Below are positions 47,286 through 60,000 of a stretch of 64,000 nucleotides of DNA, piece after piece. The notes under the pieces are model-generated. The model made no database searches. It had not been told where the DNA came from and was given only the letters and a program-made list of their open reading frames with translations. Made by a program: the position numbers and the translations under genes. Each line of letters opens with the position of its first letter. The stretch's first letter is position 1. Source of the DNA: Fasciola hepatica (lineage: Eukaryota > Platyhelminthes > Trematoda > Plagiorchiida > Fasciolidae); NCBI GenBank assembly GCA_948099385.1, contig CANUEZ040000107.1, positions 930,001 through 994,000 on the forward strand, written 5' to 3'.

Positions 47286-48456
47286 AATCCGCACAGAGAC
47301 TGCCCGGCAACTGGAACATCTCAGTTTGCTGAGCTCCCGTTATTTGCGCTTAGGAGAAACGTGTTCCCGCGAATGTGACTGCTCGGCACACTCCGACTTC
47401 TCTGGTGTAGTCCGCTGCGATAACATTGACAGCCCATGTTTCACGCACAACCACATCGCCTACCCTAACTTGCTTCGGTTCTTGTTGAAAATTGTGTTTC
47501 CGTCGCGCATTCCCGTTTACCCTCCCCGGATCGATTTGCATTCGAATCACATAACCGCTTTGATGGCTCAGTCGTCGGAATACTTCCGTGTCCGCGGGTT
47601 TCTCATAGGTCAGACGCCAGAATCACTTTTGGAATCTTGGTTGCAACAAGATCACGTCACATTACTGCGAGAGGAGCTGGCCTGGTTCCGGGCCGCGGCG
47701 GAAACGGAATCGAATTGGGTCAAAACGAAACGTGTTATAGTCGATTATCTCCTTGCGGGACATTTGGAAGTAGCTCGACTTATTTGCGCGCAAACTGTAG
47801 CCTGTGTGATGAGTCACTCAGCTTGCCTCCTTACTGGGTCAGGATCGGCCGCTGCCGGAGCAGCCTCTCTGCATGCAAATTTGGACAAAACCTCTCGTGG
47901 AAGTGTCAGTGCAGCTCCCAATATGTCCTATGCTTCGTGGGATTCTCGTTGGTTTTATGTGCCCGTTGTTCTGTTAGAATCGCTCAGTGACCCAAATTGG
48001 AATGAAAGTGCCACGAAAGATCAAAAGTCAAGGAGTACTGCTATCGACCTACCCTTAATTTCGTTACCCGAAAACCAGGGTTTCACCATATCCGGTGCGA
48101 GGTCTTTGTATGTATCAACTCAATGCTTTCTCATAGCTAGAGATTTTGTACACTACTTGATCACTGAGTGTCTATTTCCTGCGGCCAGTCATATCCTTCA
48201 GTATCGCACCGCAAAATCTCCACATGTTCCTTCTGCCACGCTGACCGCCTCTCTAACTTCATTACGATCATCGGAACTGATGCCATTACGTGTGAATAAT
48301 TTGATTAAGCGAATGGATCCAGCCAAAGATTGCCCGCCATTATCAAACCATGTGCAAACACCCCGACTGATTGATGGATTTGGTCAGCTGACGAAACGGT
48401 CTGCGTACGCGTTCATTTTGCTCCTAGTTCGCGTGGATGTTTCTTCCTTAGAACAT
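47286..48456 (+). CDS. USP24: USP24 exon 19 of window (large exon)
   Basis: A 1,171-nt exon, phase 2 to 0, acceptor ttttcag, donor gtaagc. It begins RIRTETARQLEHLSLL, completing the helix from exon 18 (compare human 'IRRVACDQLYTLSQ'). Later segments LLREELAWFRAAAETESN and DYLLAGHLEVARLI correspond to 'LEDEITWLDNFEPN' and 'NILLAGHLRLIKTL', and TECLFPAASHIL to 'DDFLFRASRIIV'. Ser/Ala-rich inserts separate these blocks. It ends SAYAFILLLVRVDVSSLEH, running into the next exon's helix. Confidence 0.95.
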
Positions 48457-49709
48457 GTAAGCTTTTCCGTTTTCTCTGGTTTTCTAAATATTTATTTCCC
48501 GATTACTTTCATCAGAAGCGTGCGGTACGATGCAGGATTGTTCCGTTTACCGTCTGTTACTGTTTTATTTTTTTGTTTGAACTCCGAAATGTTTGGAGAG
48601 ATCTACACTATAGCACTGGGGTCCCGCTGCGCTGTTGCAGGCCACCGGCAGCTGTCAGTCTTACACCTGGAGCAATGGCCCACATAGCTCATAACCACTT
48701 CAGGATTGAAAACGATCCCGAAGATGTCAGAGCCGACTGCTGACAAAGTGGACTGGAGTACTGCTCTGATTTAAAAGTCGGCGATTTGTATTGCCAAAAA
48801 ATCACCATCAGTATCCCGGGAGAATATTTACAATGTGTCAGACCACCATGGACACAAGTTTGCAATCACAGCTCTGAATATTGTAAGATCTGTGCCGTAT
48901 GAAATGATGCTCTCGTTGTTTATCACATGAGAATCAATCATAGATACCTTTGGCAATTATCCATATGGAGTATCACCCATTATCCGTACGCTTTTTGTGA
49001 AAGAGCATCCGGGAGCAGTCTTGAGTGTGTTACTCGGTCACCTGGAAGCATTCAACCATTAAGTAAGTCCTGGTCACGCACTAAGGATCTCTTATCAACT
49101 AATCGTAACCCGTCGAAACAGGTTTGGATACGCACGCCTACTGCTTCAGAAACCGATGGAATTAGACGTGTGACTTCTGACAACGTTGAACGACTACATG
49201 TTCACCACTTTCGCAGCCGATGATCACACCAATATCCACACAACCACGCACATCTAATCACACGAAAAGATTGTATGGCTTTAAGGGGATCAACTGAGCC
49301 AGGGCGTAATTGTATCATGAAATCCTAAACTTGGCACACACGCGCACGTGTATGTGTGCACAAATACACCATATTTTGTTGGTCATTCATCTCTCCCCTG
49401 AGCTTTTGGAAATAACCACTAACTTCACTGCCAGCATTTTTCGTCGATGTTTTCTATTAGACCGGCAAGCGAGTTGAACTACGGTTTATTACTACTATTT
49501 GTTACGTGATTATTTGCCAAGAATTCAATGGTTTTTTCTTTGTTACTCCACATCAGTTGCTTTCATATTTTCATGGTGGTGGAGCTTGCTTTTGTAATGT
49601 AGATGGTGGCTGATATGCTTCAATTATGGATTGAATTTGGTTGCTTTTGATAACTATGGTGAGTTTTCACTCCACAGACAGTCAGTAAATCAACCTTTTA
49701 ATCTTACAG
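48457..49709. other. Intron, nothing recognised
   Basis: Bounded by gtaagc and atcttacag. No supportable feature in 1.25 kb. Confidence 0.6.
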
Positions 49710-49898
49710 GTGGTCGATCTACTCATTCTTCTGCATCATAATCATGATCCGGTACAGCTAAGGTCATTTTCCGCGCACTCGTCGGTCGGACCAAGTAGTG
49801 CGATGCAGACACCTGACAATTTGTCCAGTCGCAGCTCACCTCGTGCCTCGCAGGTGCTCCTTTCCGAAGAATCCACCGGTCATGGGCGAAATTCACAG
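49710..49898 (+). CDS. USP24: USP24 exon 20 of window
   Basis: Sixty-three codons, phase 0/0, donor gtaaac. It starts VVDLLILLHHNHDP (human 'IIIKELLSMHHQPDP') and then becomes a Ser-rich linker (RSFSAHSSVGPSSAMQTPDN region) just before the catalytic domain. Confidence 0.91.
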
Positions 49899-51766
49899 GT
49901 AAACTCATTCGCTAACTAACTTGGTCCATGACACATTCTAAAGGCAAGTGGATGGAGTGCCATTAGGTAGTCCAGTGTTAGCGGTGATTTTGATGGGTTT
50001 CATGAAACAAAAAATAGCACCAGCCATCAGTGAGTCATAGAATGTTGTACGAACGCTACTTCAGTTACAGCTGGTGTTTGTCACCACCGTATCTCGCATC
50101 CATGATTCGTTAAGTAGACTTAGTGAGCGCTGAGTTTTTCTCTAAGGGGACGTCCTTCCTAAAAGAAGTTCGATGGCTCACTAGCTAGCGCTGTCCTTCA
50201 CAAGATATCTTGGTCTGAACAATCTCTCTATTTCAAGTTTCTAGTTTTCTATAAAGTGGGACTAGGGAGACCTCTCTTTCCGACAGGACGAAGAAACTGG
50301 TGACCACGGGCAGACTGATCTAATAATTCGAAAAACTTCAGGCTACCTTCATCGACAAACGCCCCCTACCACGGTTTGCGAGAAAATGTTCAAAACGAAT
50401 CAAACCTCTGAGTAAGCTACCAATAGTGCCGCGGGAAAACGTCTTTATATATGTCTTCTACAGGGGCAAAGTTTCGCCGCTATCAAACAACGCTTATCGT
50501 TCATCATCAAACAAACATTTAATGCTGCAATGTCCGTTTTCCTCGAGGAGATCACACGCGTTCCGATGACGGCAAAAAAGACCCCATCGCATTTTCCACC
50601 AACCCAAGAATCACTCTCAGCTTCCGTTGGGTTCAGAACCGAAAGACTATTGAGTGTACTCGCCGCCGAATAGAATAGAAAGTGTGGTAAACACAGGTCT
50701 GTCTTTTTCATTGTTATCATTAGAGCAGTACGGTACACATACAGAGTTTTTAACATTGTTCAAAAATATGATTCAGTGGTAACAGAAAACCACTAAATTG
50801 AATTTCAATCGCGTTGCGCTTACTTCTGTGTGCATTGATTGACCAACAGGTTCAAGAGTCCTGTGTATTTGTCCCATCATCTCGTTGACCCTTGGCCAAC
50901 GGAACTGTAGCGTTTTGACGAACCGCTTTTAAGAGCACAGGATAGGCCTGTGCAGCCTGATTGCCATCTCCTCGGCTTTGACTGTCTTTAGAACGGTAGA
51001 TGACACTAAACGGCCCATCTGACGTTAGTACGTAACGCAAATCGATCACACGGGGCCAGTATTGCACTGGTTACCGTCCTGTTGATCCCTTTGGTTAACG
51101 CTGCAGCACAGTATTCTCGAACTTGATCGGACGTTGCCTGGTTGTTCTGCTGACGTGTTTTGTTCCACAGGAGCAAAAACAAGGACATACACCAGCGTAG
51201 ATCGTATAATCAAGCAGCTTGTCTGTGAGTTTCAGTTACAAACATGGTATAATGTTGAACGCGATTTGCAGCTTGGTTGTGCGGCGTTTCCGTTATGACG
51301 TTAGACAACCAGCAGACCAAATAGACCTGTTTGCCACTCTACTTCTAAATGCGGAATATGCCAATACTTTACGAACATCCTAAAATGGTTTTAAAAATCT
51401 GCGGTAATCAAGCATTTGAGATCAGTTTCAGTGTTTACCCACTTTAATGCATTATCCATAGTGTATCGCATCTAGTCAGACAAAACTTTGCGCATCGCCA
51501 AAGCAGAATGGGGGTAAACAATTTAGTTGGCCCGTATCCAGTGCATGTTTCATGGTTGTTCGGACTGAACTGAGCTGAGTTGATTGATCGTGTCCAGATT
51601 AAAGCACGAATCCAATAGTATAGTCCTTGGTCATGCTCAAACGCTTGATTATCACCGAGGTGTACGTAATAACAGCCTTTCATTCAATCTGTTTTGCTCT
51701 TACCTCGTTCGTTTCCGTCTTCCGTGAAATCCGTTTCCGACTCCCGACACAATATTTTCCGATCAG
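49899..51766. other. Intron, nothing recognised
   Basis: Bounded by gtaaac and tttccgatcag. I found no repeat or coding similarity in 1.9 kb. Confidence 0.6.
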
Positions 51767-51982
51767 TGCCTTCCCATGGGTTTCAGCTGGGATCTACAGC
51801 CCGTGGTAACGGGTCGTAATGAGAGCGGATTTGTCGGCCTGCGGAACGGTGGCGCAACCTGTTACATGAATGCGGTTCTACAACAAATATTCATGCAGCC
51901 GGGGCTTCCCGAGGCTTTGCTCAGCATTCATGAGACGGATGAACAACTAGACGAGAACAATATTTTGTTTCAAACTCAAAAG
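51767..51982 (+). CDS. USP24: USP24 exon 21 of window (catalytic Cys box)
   Basis: Seventy-two codons, phase 0/0, donor gtaaac. The acceptor gatcag was chosen because the later ttcag breaks phase. It contains SGFVGLRNGGATCYMNAVLQ followed by QIFMQPGLPEALLSI, almost the same as human USP24 and different from USP9X ('GFVGLKNAGATCYMN', 'QLYMIP'). The nucleophile Cys is at 51860-51862, residue 2258 of the visible fragment. Asn of the oxyanion region (GLRNGG) is present. This is the start of the peptidase C19 domain, which removes ubiquitin from proteins. Confidence 0.98.
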
Positions 51983-52805
51983 GTAAACGAATTGTTTTAC
52001 TCATGTTTATTACCTATGATGAAGAACTTACGGTGAAGCAGTGTTCGATATGACACGAAACTGACTGAAAAGGTTGTGGTTTTCTAATCAGAGTTCAAAA
52101 CACGTGTGTGGTAGCTTCGGTGGTCCTCTTTCATCGTTTACTTTTTCTAACTTTCGCTCCATTGATCACGTACATCTTCTGGTTGTATATTGGTGATGGT
52201 AGTATTTTCCATGATGGACTGATGCTCGCAATTTTTTCTCTTTTTTGCAGAAATGTACCATGACAAAATCAGTAAAGTCCGTATGTACAAGTAATACATA
52301 ACAGCGGTATCACGGGGCCGCAGGTTGGTCTGACCGTTATTGTACGGTAAAGAATGATAGATCACCTTCAGTCTGACTGGCTAATGCAGTCACACTTTGA
52401 GCAGTATGTGTACTTGTGTGAGAGTAGGATCAATCAGTGGGTTACATGAGCACGTGATGGTTCTGTATATAACAATACCCTGAATACATAGTATGACAAG
52501 AAGAACACCATTAACACCGATCGCGCTTGACGGCGAACAGCTTCGTGTCCGCTCGCGTCGTTACCACACCCTAAAATAATCTATTCTGCGTTCAGATTTT
52601 GTGTTGAGGTTTCTGTCTGAAAACAGTAAATATTTACAGTTACGAAGGAGTCTTCGCATTGCATATTACATATGTTCGACCATAAAATAAATATCCACCA
52701 TCCTTTGCCAAAACACTCACTACAATGTCCACTAACGGGGATGGATACCAAATTTTGCAATCTTAGTAAAGTGTGCTAATCCAAATCATTGAGATCATAT
52801 TTAAA

Positions 52806-52875
52806 TTCACTGAATAATCCCATTGCATTATAGAAAAAGGCATGATTGCAAACAAGCTCGTTTTCGGTAACTTCA
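52806..52875 (-). repeat. Direct repeat of PLE-3 5' end (pseudo-LTR-like)
   Basis: The stretch ttcactgaataatcccattg through caagctcgttttcgg resembles 55027-55098 (ttcacagaatagtctcattg through caagctagttttcgg). On the minus strand it restates the first codons of PLE-3 (MGLFSE against MRLFCE) but stops there. Confidence 0.75.
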
Positions 52876-52894
52876 TTCTCTGGCTAATACAGTG

Positions 52895-52896
<2 letters not shown>

Positions 52897-52979
<83 letters not shown>
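52897..52979. repeat. (TA)n microsatellite, about 83 bp
   Basis: Uninterrupted TA run sitting exactly between the 3' end of PLE-3 coding sequence and the repeated 5' end. Confidence 0.98.
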
Positions 52980-52980
<1 letters not shown>

Positions 52981-55100
52981 CGTAGCTGAAGAGATTTGAC
53001 AAATCGCTCGTGTGAACAAAGCGATGGATTTAACAGCCTAATCGTAACTGCCTCTGCTGTTCTCAAAATAGTTTGACGAGCGATCTTCGAAGAATTCACA
53101 GGCACTTTGTAAATTATCTTGAAGGCTTCGTTGTCCACCTGGTGCTCTGTGTCGGCAAGGTGCGCTGCGATTGCACTAGTTACGGTTCTTCTAGTTCCTG
53201 TCCTCAGCCAAGCTGGTTTGTGTTCCTTGATTCATTGTGACAGTTGCCGTGTCGCTTTGCCTACATAACTTGCTGAACAGGAGCAAACAAATGAATAGGT
53301 TAACGTGGAAGAGGAAAGGACAGGCATTTTGTCTTTGAGATTCATAGAAATGATTGATGGGCTAGTGAAGTGGGTGCTTTGAGTGGTGGTAGGAAATGTA
53401 CGGGTGATTGCATCCTTTAGGTAACGAACTAGTAGTTCGCATTTAACATCTTTGAAGGGAAGTTGCATGTGCCATTCTTTCTTCTTGAAGGTCATTATCA
53501 GTGGTCGCTTAGGTACTTCTACAATGTTCTTTTGAATGAAACGTTCCGGGTAGTTGTTGTTTAGTTGCATTTATCTTATGTAATCTCATTCCTCATTCGC
53601 CGTTTTTCTTCGGCACAGATCTTTCTTATGCTAGATGCCAGGGACCGGACTAGGTTCTGTTTGCGTTTTAGAGGCACGAAACTGGTAAACTGTGTGTATT
53701 GGCCCATCCATGTTGGCCTCCGATATATGCGGCGGACGAGCTTTCTATCTTCCCTTTTCGTAGGGTTTACATCCAGAAAATGAAAGTTGCCTTCTAATTC
53801 CACTTCGGATGTGAAACTGAGCGCACCGCGTTCCCGATTAAACTTTTCCACTAGTTCATCTACGTGAACAAGTTTGTCAGTCATGATAAAAATGTCTTCC
53901 ACATACCGGCAGTAACTGAGTAGTCTTTCTATGGTGTCTTTGAGCACCACGTTTTCGTGTTTGGCAACGAAAATGTCTGTAAGTAGGGGTCCCAGAGGCG
54001 AGCCCATTGCAACTTCATCATTTGGTCGGTAAAGCTTGTCGCTGAATCCGAACTGGACAACTAACGTGCACCGTAGTAGTAGTTCTTTCAGATTGGCTGC
54101 TGAATACTAACATGTATTTCGTTTTCGATTATACAATTGCATAAATATTCGATAGTTTCTGGAAGTGGGACACTCGTAAATAGTGTTGGCAGGTCCAGAG
54201 ACGCCATTCTAAGTCCTGTTGTATTCTAATCTTTTATTAACTCCACGAACTGAAAAGTGGGATTCAGGCTTAAGTGAGCAATGCTTCTGCGTACTGGTTC
54301 CAGTATATCGACGAGCCAACGAGCAGTAGAGTGATAAGGATAAGTACTCATATCAAGTATCGGTCTCAGTGGTACCCCCGACTTATGAATCTTCGGTAAG
54401 CTATATAGACAAGAAATAATAGTCCCCACAGTTCCTTACCGTTCATAAGTGCCATTCGAAATATAATTCTGATCTTTCAATATTCTCAGGGCTGCAGTAA
54501 GTTGTTCCTTCATTTTCTTGATTCACTCATTTTCTCCTTTGGATTTTGTAAATTTTGTTAAGTCACTAAGAATGGTATCCATCCACTTTATCACTGTACT
54601 ATGTGCCATTCATTTATACATCTTTGGAGCCTTTGTCAGGCCCGGCAGTAGCATTGTGTTTATTTCCCCTCTAGAACTCCTAACACTTTGCTGGGTCGGT
54701 TGCTGATAACGCTTCTGAATTTCTTTCGATTTCGTTGGTATTGATAATAACCATCGATTATTTGTCTTCTTTCTGCGCTGTTTCGTTCGAACTATTGTGC
54801 TTTCATTCGTAGAGCATCCTTTTGATTTCTCGCTTGACGCTTAAGCAAAGCGAAGTCAAGTCCTTTTTGGGCACGTCTCAATGATTTCCAATAAGTCTTC
54901 AGAAATTCATTTGGTTGGATGCAGTAATCAAGAAATTTATTCATTGCTCTCGTTTCAGCAAATCTGGTCTCGAGGCACAAATGATTACTCAGCTCTCTAA
55001 TGACCAGTTTATCGTTGCGACTACGCAGTTCACAGAATAGTCTCATTGCATCATAGAAACAGGCACGACAGTAAACAAGCTAGTTTTCGGTTAAACTGTA
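52980..55100 (-). mobile_element. Penelope-like element PLE-3 (nearly full-length, broken)
   Basis: Minus-strand element with N-terminal region (MRLFCELRSRNDKLVIRELS), SLPKIHKSGVPLRPILDMST, RT motif A (MASLDLPTLF), MGSPLGPLLTDIFVAKHENV, motif C as YVEDIF, NFHFLDVNPTK, and GIY-YIG (YSFVCSCSASYVGKATRQLS). It ends SLCSHERFVKSLQLRY, meeting the TA tract. At least four stops or frameshifts interrupt it, and the catalytic Asp of YVDD is Glu. It is non-functional. Confidence 0.9.
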
Positions 55101-56563
55101 GAAATTATCATTCTGTCCTGAGCTTCAGGGCGCCCACTGAGATGTTGACCGTGATGGTTTTTAGATGTACCTCATTTAGAGAAAATGTATGCAGAAAGAC
55201 GACACTGAAAAAACGTTGTGTTGTTAATTTGTGATCTCAGTGCATTGTGAATAAGTGTCACGAATAGGTGGCACGTCTACTTCATTCATCTGAAGGTGCT
55301 TCTTTGTGGCACACAGTTATTGTCGAGTGTACTGGATCACTGATTTTTATCGAATATGACATCATTTTCAGGTTAAACAGTAGGGGATCAGATTTTATTT
55401 TTGATTGACCATACGGAGTATCTAAGCTCAGCTTGCCACTGAAAACGATGGAAGGACTGTACACCTATTGCATCTTTGTTAGGAACTATAAGCAATGTAG
55501 CCCCCGCGGGCGAATGTACGCCAATTCAGGATGCAAACTGGTGATGGCCGGTCTAAAACTGATCAATGTCCATCGCATTTACGATGAAACTTCACGATTA
55601 TTTGCAATCGGAATTGTCCGAGACAAGTGTTTGTTATGGACTGTTTGGTCGTTGATCATTAGAGAATACTGGTGACAGAGAATTTATGGAAGCATTCATT
55701 GTAATCGTTGTTTCATTTGTGTTACAACTCGTCAACAGTGTTTCACTACTGATTGATTTCTGCTTACTCATCCCAATATAACAAAGTTGCAAATATGCTT
55801 GTTTACTGTAAGCATTAATCATTCCATTGCATCACTTTTAGAATGACTTTTTTTACTGGAATTGGAACAACGGGTAGTGAAAATGAATAAGAGTTTACTG
55901 TTCGGTAAAAGTGTTGTCGGAAATCGTGGTAGTCAGTCGACGTTTCGGTTACCGTGGGTTAACTTTCACAAGATTGGTTCACAGTCGAATGATCGAAAGT
56001 CACTAGTTGTCAACGGTGCGTGTGTATGCAACTGCATGTGTGTGTGTGTGTGCGTGTGTCATTAGGGTGTTGTGATGGCTAGTTCAAATCGCTAAGATCA
56101 TATTTAAATTCGTAGATTTCGATAAAATCCTATCAAATATCAGCAGCATTTTGCAATCATCGGAACCAAACAGTCCCATTCAAGAGCCAGAAGACAAACA
56201 TTTTACAGGTTCACTCCTGTCAGTGCTTGTTATCCTCGCCGTTCATCCATAAGGTTTAATCGATGCGTGATTACTTGTTTTCTTTCTGTAAGCTTTTTTT
56301 CCTTACGATCTGCTTTCCAGTTGCGTAACATATATATGGGTATCCAGATTATATGATTTGAAGTTAAAACCCCTCAGGACACGCAAATAATTCATTCGTT
56401 GTTATCGTAATGACTTCGGATACATTGAGAAGAAATCGAAGATGAAAAATTGCGTAGCTTGTTGTTTCTAACACTGAGGCGTGCACTTTGTGGCGTTCCC
56501 ATTCAGAGGAAGAAAAATCGCACTGCCGACTAACTCTCCTTCGTTGTTTTCTTCCCCCGTCAG

Positions 56564-56728
56564 ATGTTCGGTTATCTTCTGGAGTCGCAACTGGAGTATT
56601 ATGATCCGTCCGGCTTTTGGAAAAGCTTTCGTCCATGGGACACAAGTGAATCGGTGAATCCACGGGAACAACAAGATGCGTTCGACTTTTTTCAGGCTTT
56701 GATTGATCAGTTGGATGAAGAGTTGAAG
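56564..56728 (+). CDS. USP24: USP24 exon 22 of window (catalytic domain)
   Basis: Fifty-five codons, phase 0/0, acceptor cccccgtcag, donor gtaaat. MFGYLLESQLEYYDPSGFWK and NPREQQDAFDFFQALIDQLD match human 'LFGHLMESKLQYYVPENFWK' and 'VREQQDAYEFFTSLIDQMD'. This includes the QQDA.(E/D)FF motif of the catalytic (QDEF-type) box. Confidence 0.97.
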
Positions 56729-56948
56729 GTAAATACTCCCTTCATGTTTCAACGTATCCAATTGTAATTTAGCTCTCCGGTAGTCTATTCTGCATTAGTT
56801 TGCGTCATTGGTTGTTGGTAGACTATCCTTCGTTTGTATTTTACCAAATTGCTATGCACCATTGTGACTGCTACTGAATTAAATCATCACTGGTAAATTG
56901 TACCGCAAACCCACAGTTGTTGCCTTTGTTCCCTCTTTCTTCATTCAG

Positions 56949-57031
56949 AAACTGAAGCGAGAACCTTTCTTCCAGGCCATATACCAAGGTATATTTTTAG
57001 ATTCCAAATTCTGCGATGAATGTGAACATCG
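56949..57031 (+). CDS. USP24: USP24 exon 23 of window (first zinc-ribbon CxxC)
   Basis: An 83-nt exon, phase 0 to 2, acceptor cattcag, donor gtaagt. The peptide KLKREPFFQAIYQGIFLDSK and FCDECEHR matches human 'QIFKNTFQGIYSDQKICKDC'. CDEC supplies the first zinc-binding Cys pair of the USP finger. The preceding intron is only 220 bp. Confidence 0.96.
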
Positions 57032-60000
57032 GTAAGTTCATAAGCGTTACTCCTCCTTCAGCTGTTCATAATAAGATATTTTCAAATTACCCTACGTGTA
57101 ATGGTCAGTGCTTCAATCCGTTCATGTATTGAACTACCACTAACAAATATTGTGATTTTTGGTCATCCTAGAGTGATGCATCCGATGCTAATGTTGTTGA
57201 GCTCTTGGAGTATTTGCAGTCATATTTTCTCATAGACTTTCTGTTACTGTTATGTAGTTTTCTATTCAACTGGGTGTATGTGTTTTCATCTTTGATTCCC
57301 TCTGGTTTATTGCGAAACCCGCTCTTATTTTTACCCAAACCACGGTGTTGACGTTTTCAGTTGGAACAATGACCAATCATTCACAAACTACTGTGATTCT
57401 CAGCTGTACCTCGGCAAAAGCATGCGGAAACAATGAGCAATCAATAAACACCGCAAACAAAAAAATAAGGCAGAAAGTTTTGTTCTAAATCGCCAGCACA
57501 TCCCCGCGTATGGCTCTTGGATTACATGTAACAAGCCTATCGAATTGTACGACCAGGTTCACGGGTAAAGTTTCCATACTTGTACGTACCGGGATTAGTC
57601 GTCCCTTCATATCCCCCAGTTAAAAGCAATCTCACGGAAGTATTACACCCTGAGGGTCCTATCGGTACAACGTTTTTAGGTTAAATGCTACTTATCTTTT
57701 TTGCCTGCAAAGGACACAGATAACCTTCATCTCTTTCACGCTCAGCCTTCAACGTTCGCACACTATTTCAGATAAAGCATCAGGCTGCCCTTACTAATAC
57801 TCCTTGAACTTTCACAATAAATTTATGTCTTCAAAACGCGCATAAAAGCCACAGTTCTGGGATCACTCTTCGCACACCAGGTACAGCCTTAGTTTCTTGC
57901 TTTGCTGTCCGCTGGTCGGGTGACCCGGTGTGCAGTGCTCGTTCTCAGGCTGGCGTCAGGATCGTTTTAACAAGGGAACTGAGCGTGCGCGGTTAGATTG
58001 GATTCCAGTCAGCAGCCGTTTGTGTGCAGTTCGATTGGACGATTCCGTACGTGTCAACAGAAACAGGCTGAAACGTCGATGCTTGTTCGTCGTGTTTATG
58101 TGTGCGTCCACTGACTGCAGTTCCTCTGAGACAATGGATTACTTCTATAGGGATTTATCCCAGCTGCTTCGAAGCGTGCGTTCATCGACGTGGTGGTAAT
58201 TGCTGGAGACTTCAACGTCCAAGTTGGCCGTTTTGGGATTCCGAAAGGCACAATGTAGGCCCATTTGCAATCTGGGTCGTTCTCACTGACAGCGGTGGTC
58301 GTCTCATCCAACAGTGCTCTGAAAGCAGCTTGTTTCTGGCGTGTACGGACTTTTGCCTTAGGAAGCCGCATAGGCTCACATGACGTCCTCTTTTGTCTTC
58401 ACAACGTTGGACTCAGGTTGTTCATATTGTCATTGGTCACCGCTGGCTTAGGCCAGTCGAAGATTGTCTTTCATTGTGGTCCACGGCGGTTGACTCAGAT
58501 AGCGTTTTGGTACGTGCTCGCCTCCGTTTACGTCTCGCTTGTTGTCTTGCCGAAGCTACTCATCTGGCACAGTTGCTTCTAGACGATAACCGAAAATTTG
58601 CTTTTCAGGCAAAGCTGCCTATGCAGATAGCGATGCAGCTGGATGTCCAAGGCCCGAAGGACAGCAGGAAACAGCTTGAGGAAGCATTGCACGTGGCTTC
58701 CAGTGCCACCCAAGACCCCGGTTCAAATATGTCTCACAACCGATGGATATCTAAGACATCAGCTGCTCAGATAGATGGTCGCAGATCCGTCCCTCTAGAT
58801 GCCACATTTAGTGGATGCGTAAATCCCTGAGATGCCAACTAACTAGGAGCCTAGAAATGACTGTGCTCAATCGTGGATTGTGAAATGTAAGGAAATGAAA
58901 AGGAATGCTTCCATTGGTAATAGTCGAGATCGTTAACGTTTGATTAGAAGCATCGGTCCACGAAAATCCGGTGTAAGTGACTTAGTCAAGGAGTGCGACG
59001 GCTCATTGATTCACTCTCAGGGACGTCGACTAGATCGTTAGGCAGACCACTTTGAGGAACAGTTGAGTTGGCCCACTTCAACAGTGAACCCTCCGAATAT
59101 AGCTGCCAGAGAACCGATGCAGATGGATATCACTCCTCTATCGGAAATCGAGTCAATCTGTGCGATAGGTTACATGAAAGGGTACAAAGCTGCTGGACCG
59201 GTGGTGTTTGTCAGGGTCGGCCTCTTTCGTCCTATTCTTGAGATAGACCTGTCCTGATGTGCAAATAGTACAATCGGTCTTTTCTAAAACCGTAAACTTT
59301 CCGACTTGGAATGTGTGGACAATGCTGTTCTTCTGATTGAATATTCAGGTGAATCGCAAGTTTTTCCGGATGGCCTCAACAACAGTGTGGCAATTTTCGG
59401 GATGCGTTTTACACCTTCATGGCTTGAAGTGCGGGGATGGCTGCACACCATACCTTGTTCTGGTGGTCGAAGTCCTAGCTGAATTAATTAATCTTTGTTA
59501 CTTCGGCGATTAAATTTCACCATATGGTCAGATATGGGATGAAATTTCATCGCGTATGCAGAAGCTTCGTTTGGCCTTTGGGAACCTCAGCTATTGGTGG
59601 TTCCGGTGTGGTATGCGATTGTCTATGAAGGATCGAGTGTACAGTGTGGCGGTTAGATCTCTTCATTTATGCGGCTCAGAAACATGGCCGATAAGTGTAG
59701 AAGATAGGCGAAGACTGTTTGTGTTTGACCATCGATATCCCCATAGCACTGCTCAAATATGGTGGATGTACCGTATCAGAAATGCCGAGGTTATGCGTAG
59801 GGTGTTGAGAACCGGTGATCAGTCACTGAAACAAGTACTGTATTTACCCAGGTCAAGATGACTGGGGCATATGTTACGCAAGCTTACCGATAGACGCCGT
59901 TGCGCATGCTCTTCTTCGAGACAGGTAGTGGTTGGAAGGTAAGTCGGGGTGGTCATTCCATGACATGGCAAAAAGGTATAAAGTCCTTGACCAATGAACG

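Larger units (their letters stand above)
51983..56563. other. 4.6-kb intron with PLE-3 and TA tract
   Basis: Contains a (TA)n tract at 52897-52979 and a minus-strand Penelope-like element (52980-55100) flanked by a short direct repeat. The remaining 2.4 kb holds no other recognisable feature beyond a TG-rich stretch near 56036-56056. Confidence 0.75.

Noticed and set aside
50445..51188. Several minus-strand open frames of 60-103 codons
   Set aside because: They have no domain similarity I can see, no splice support and overlap one another. Length is as expected by chance.
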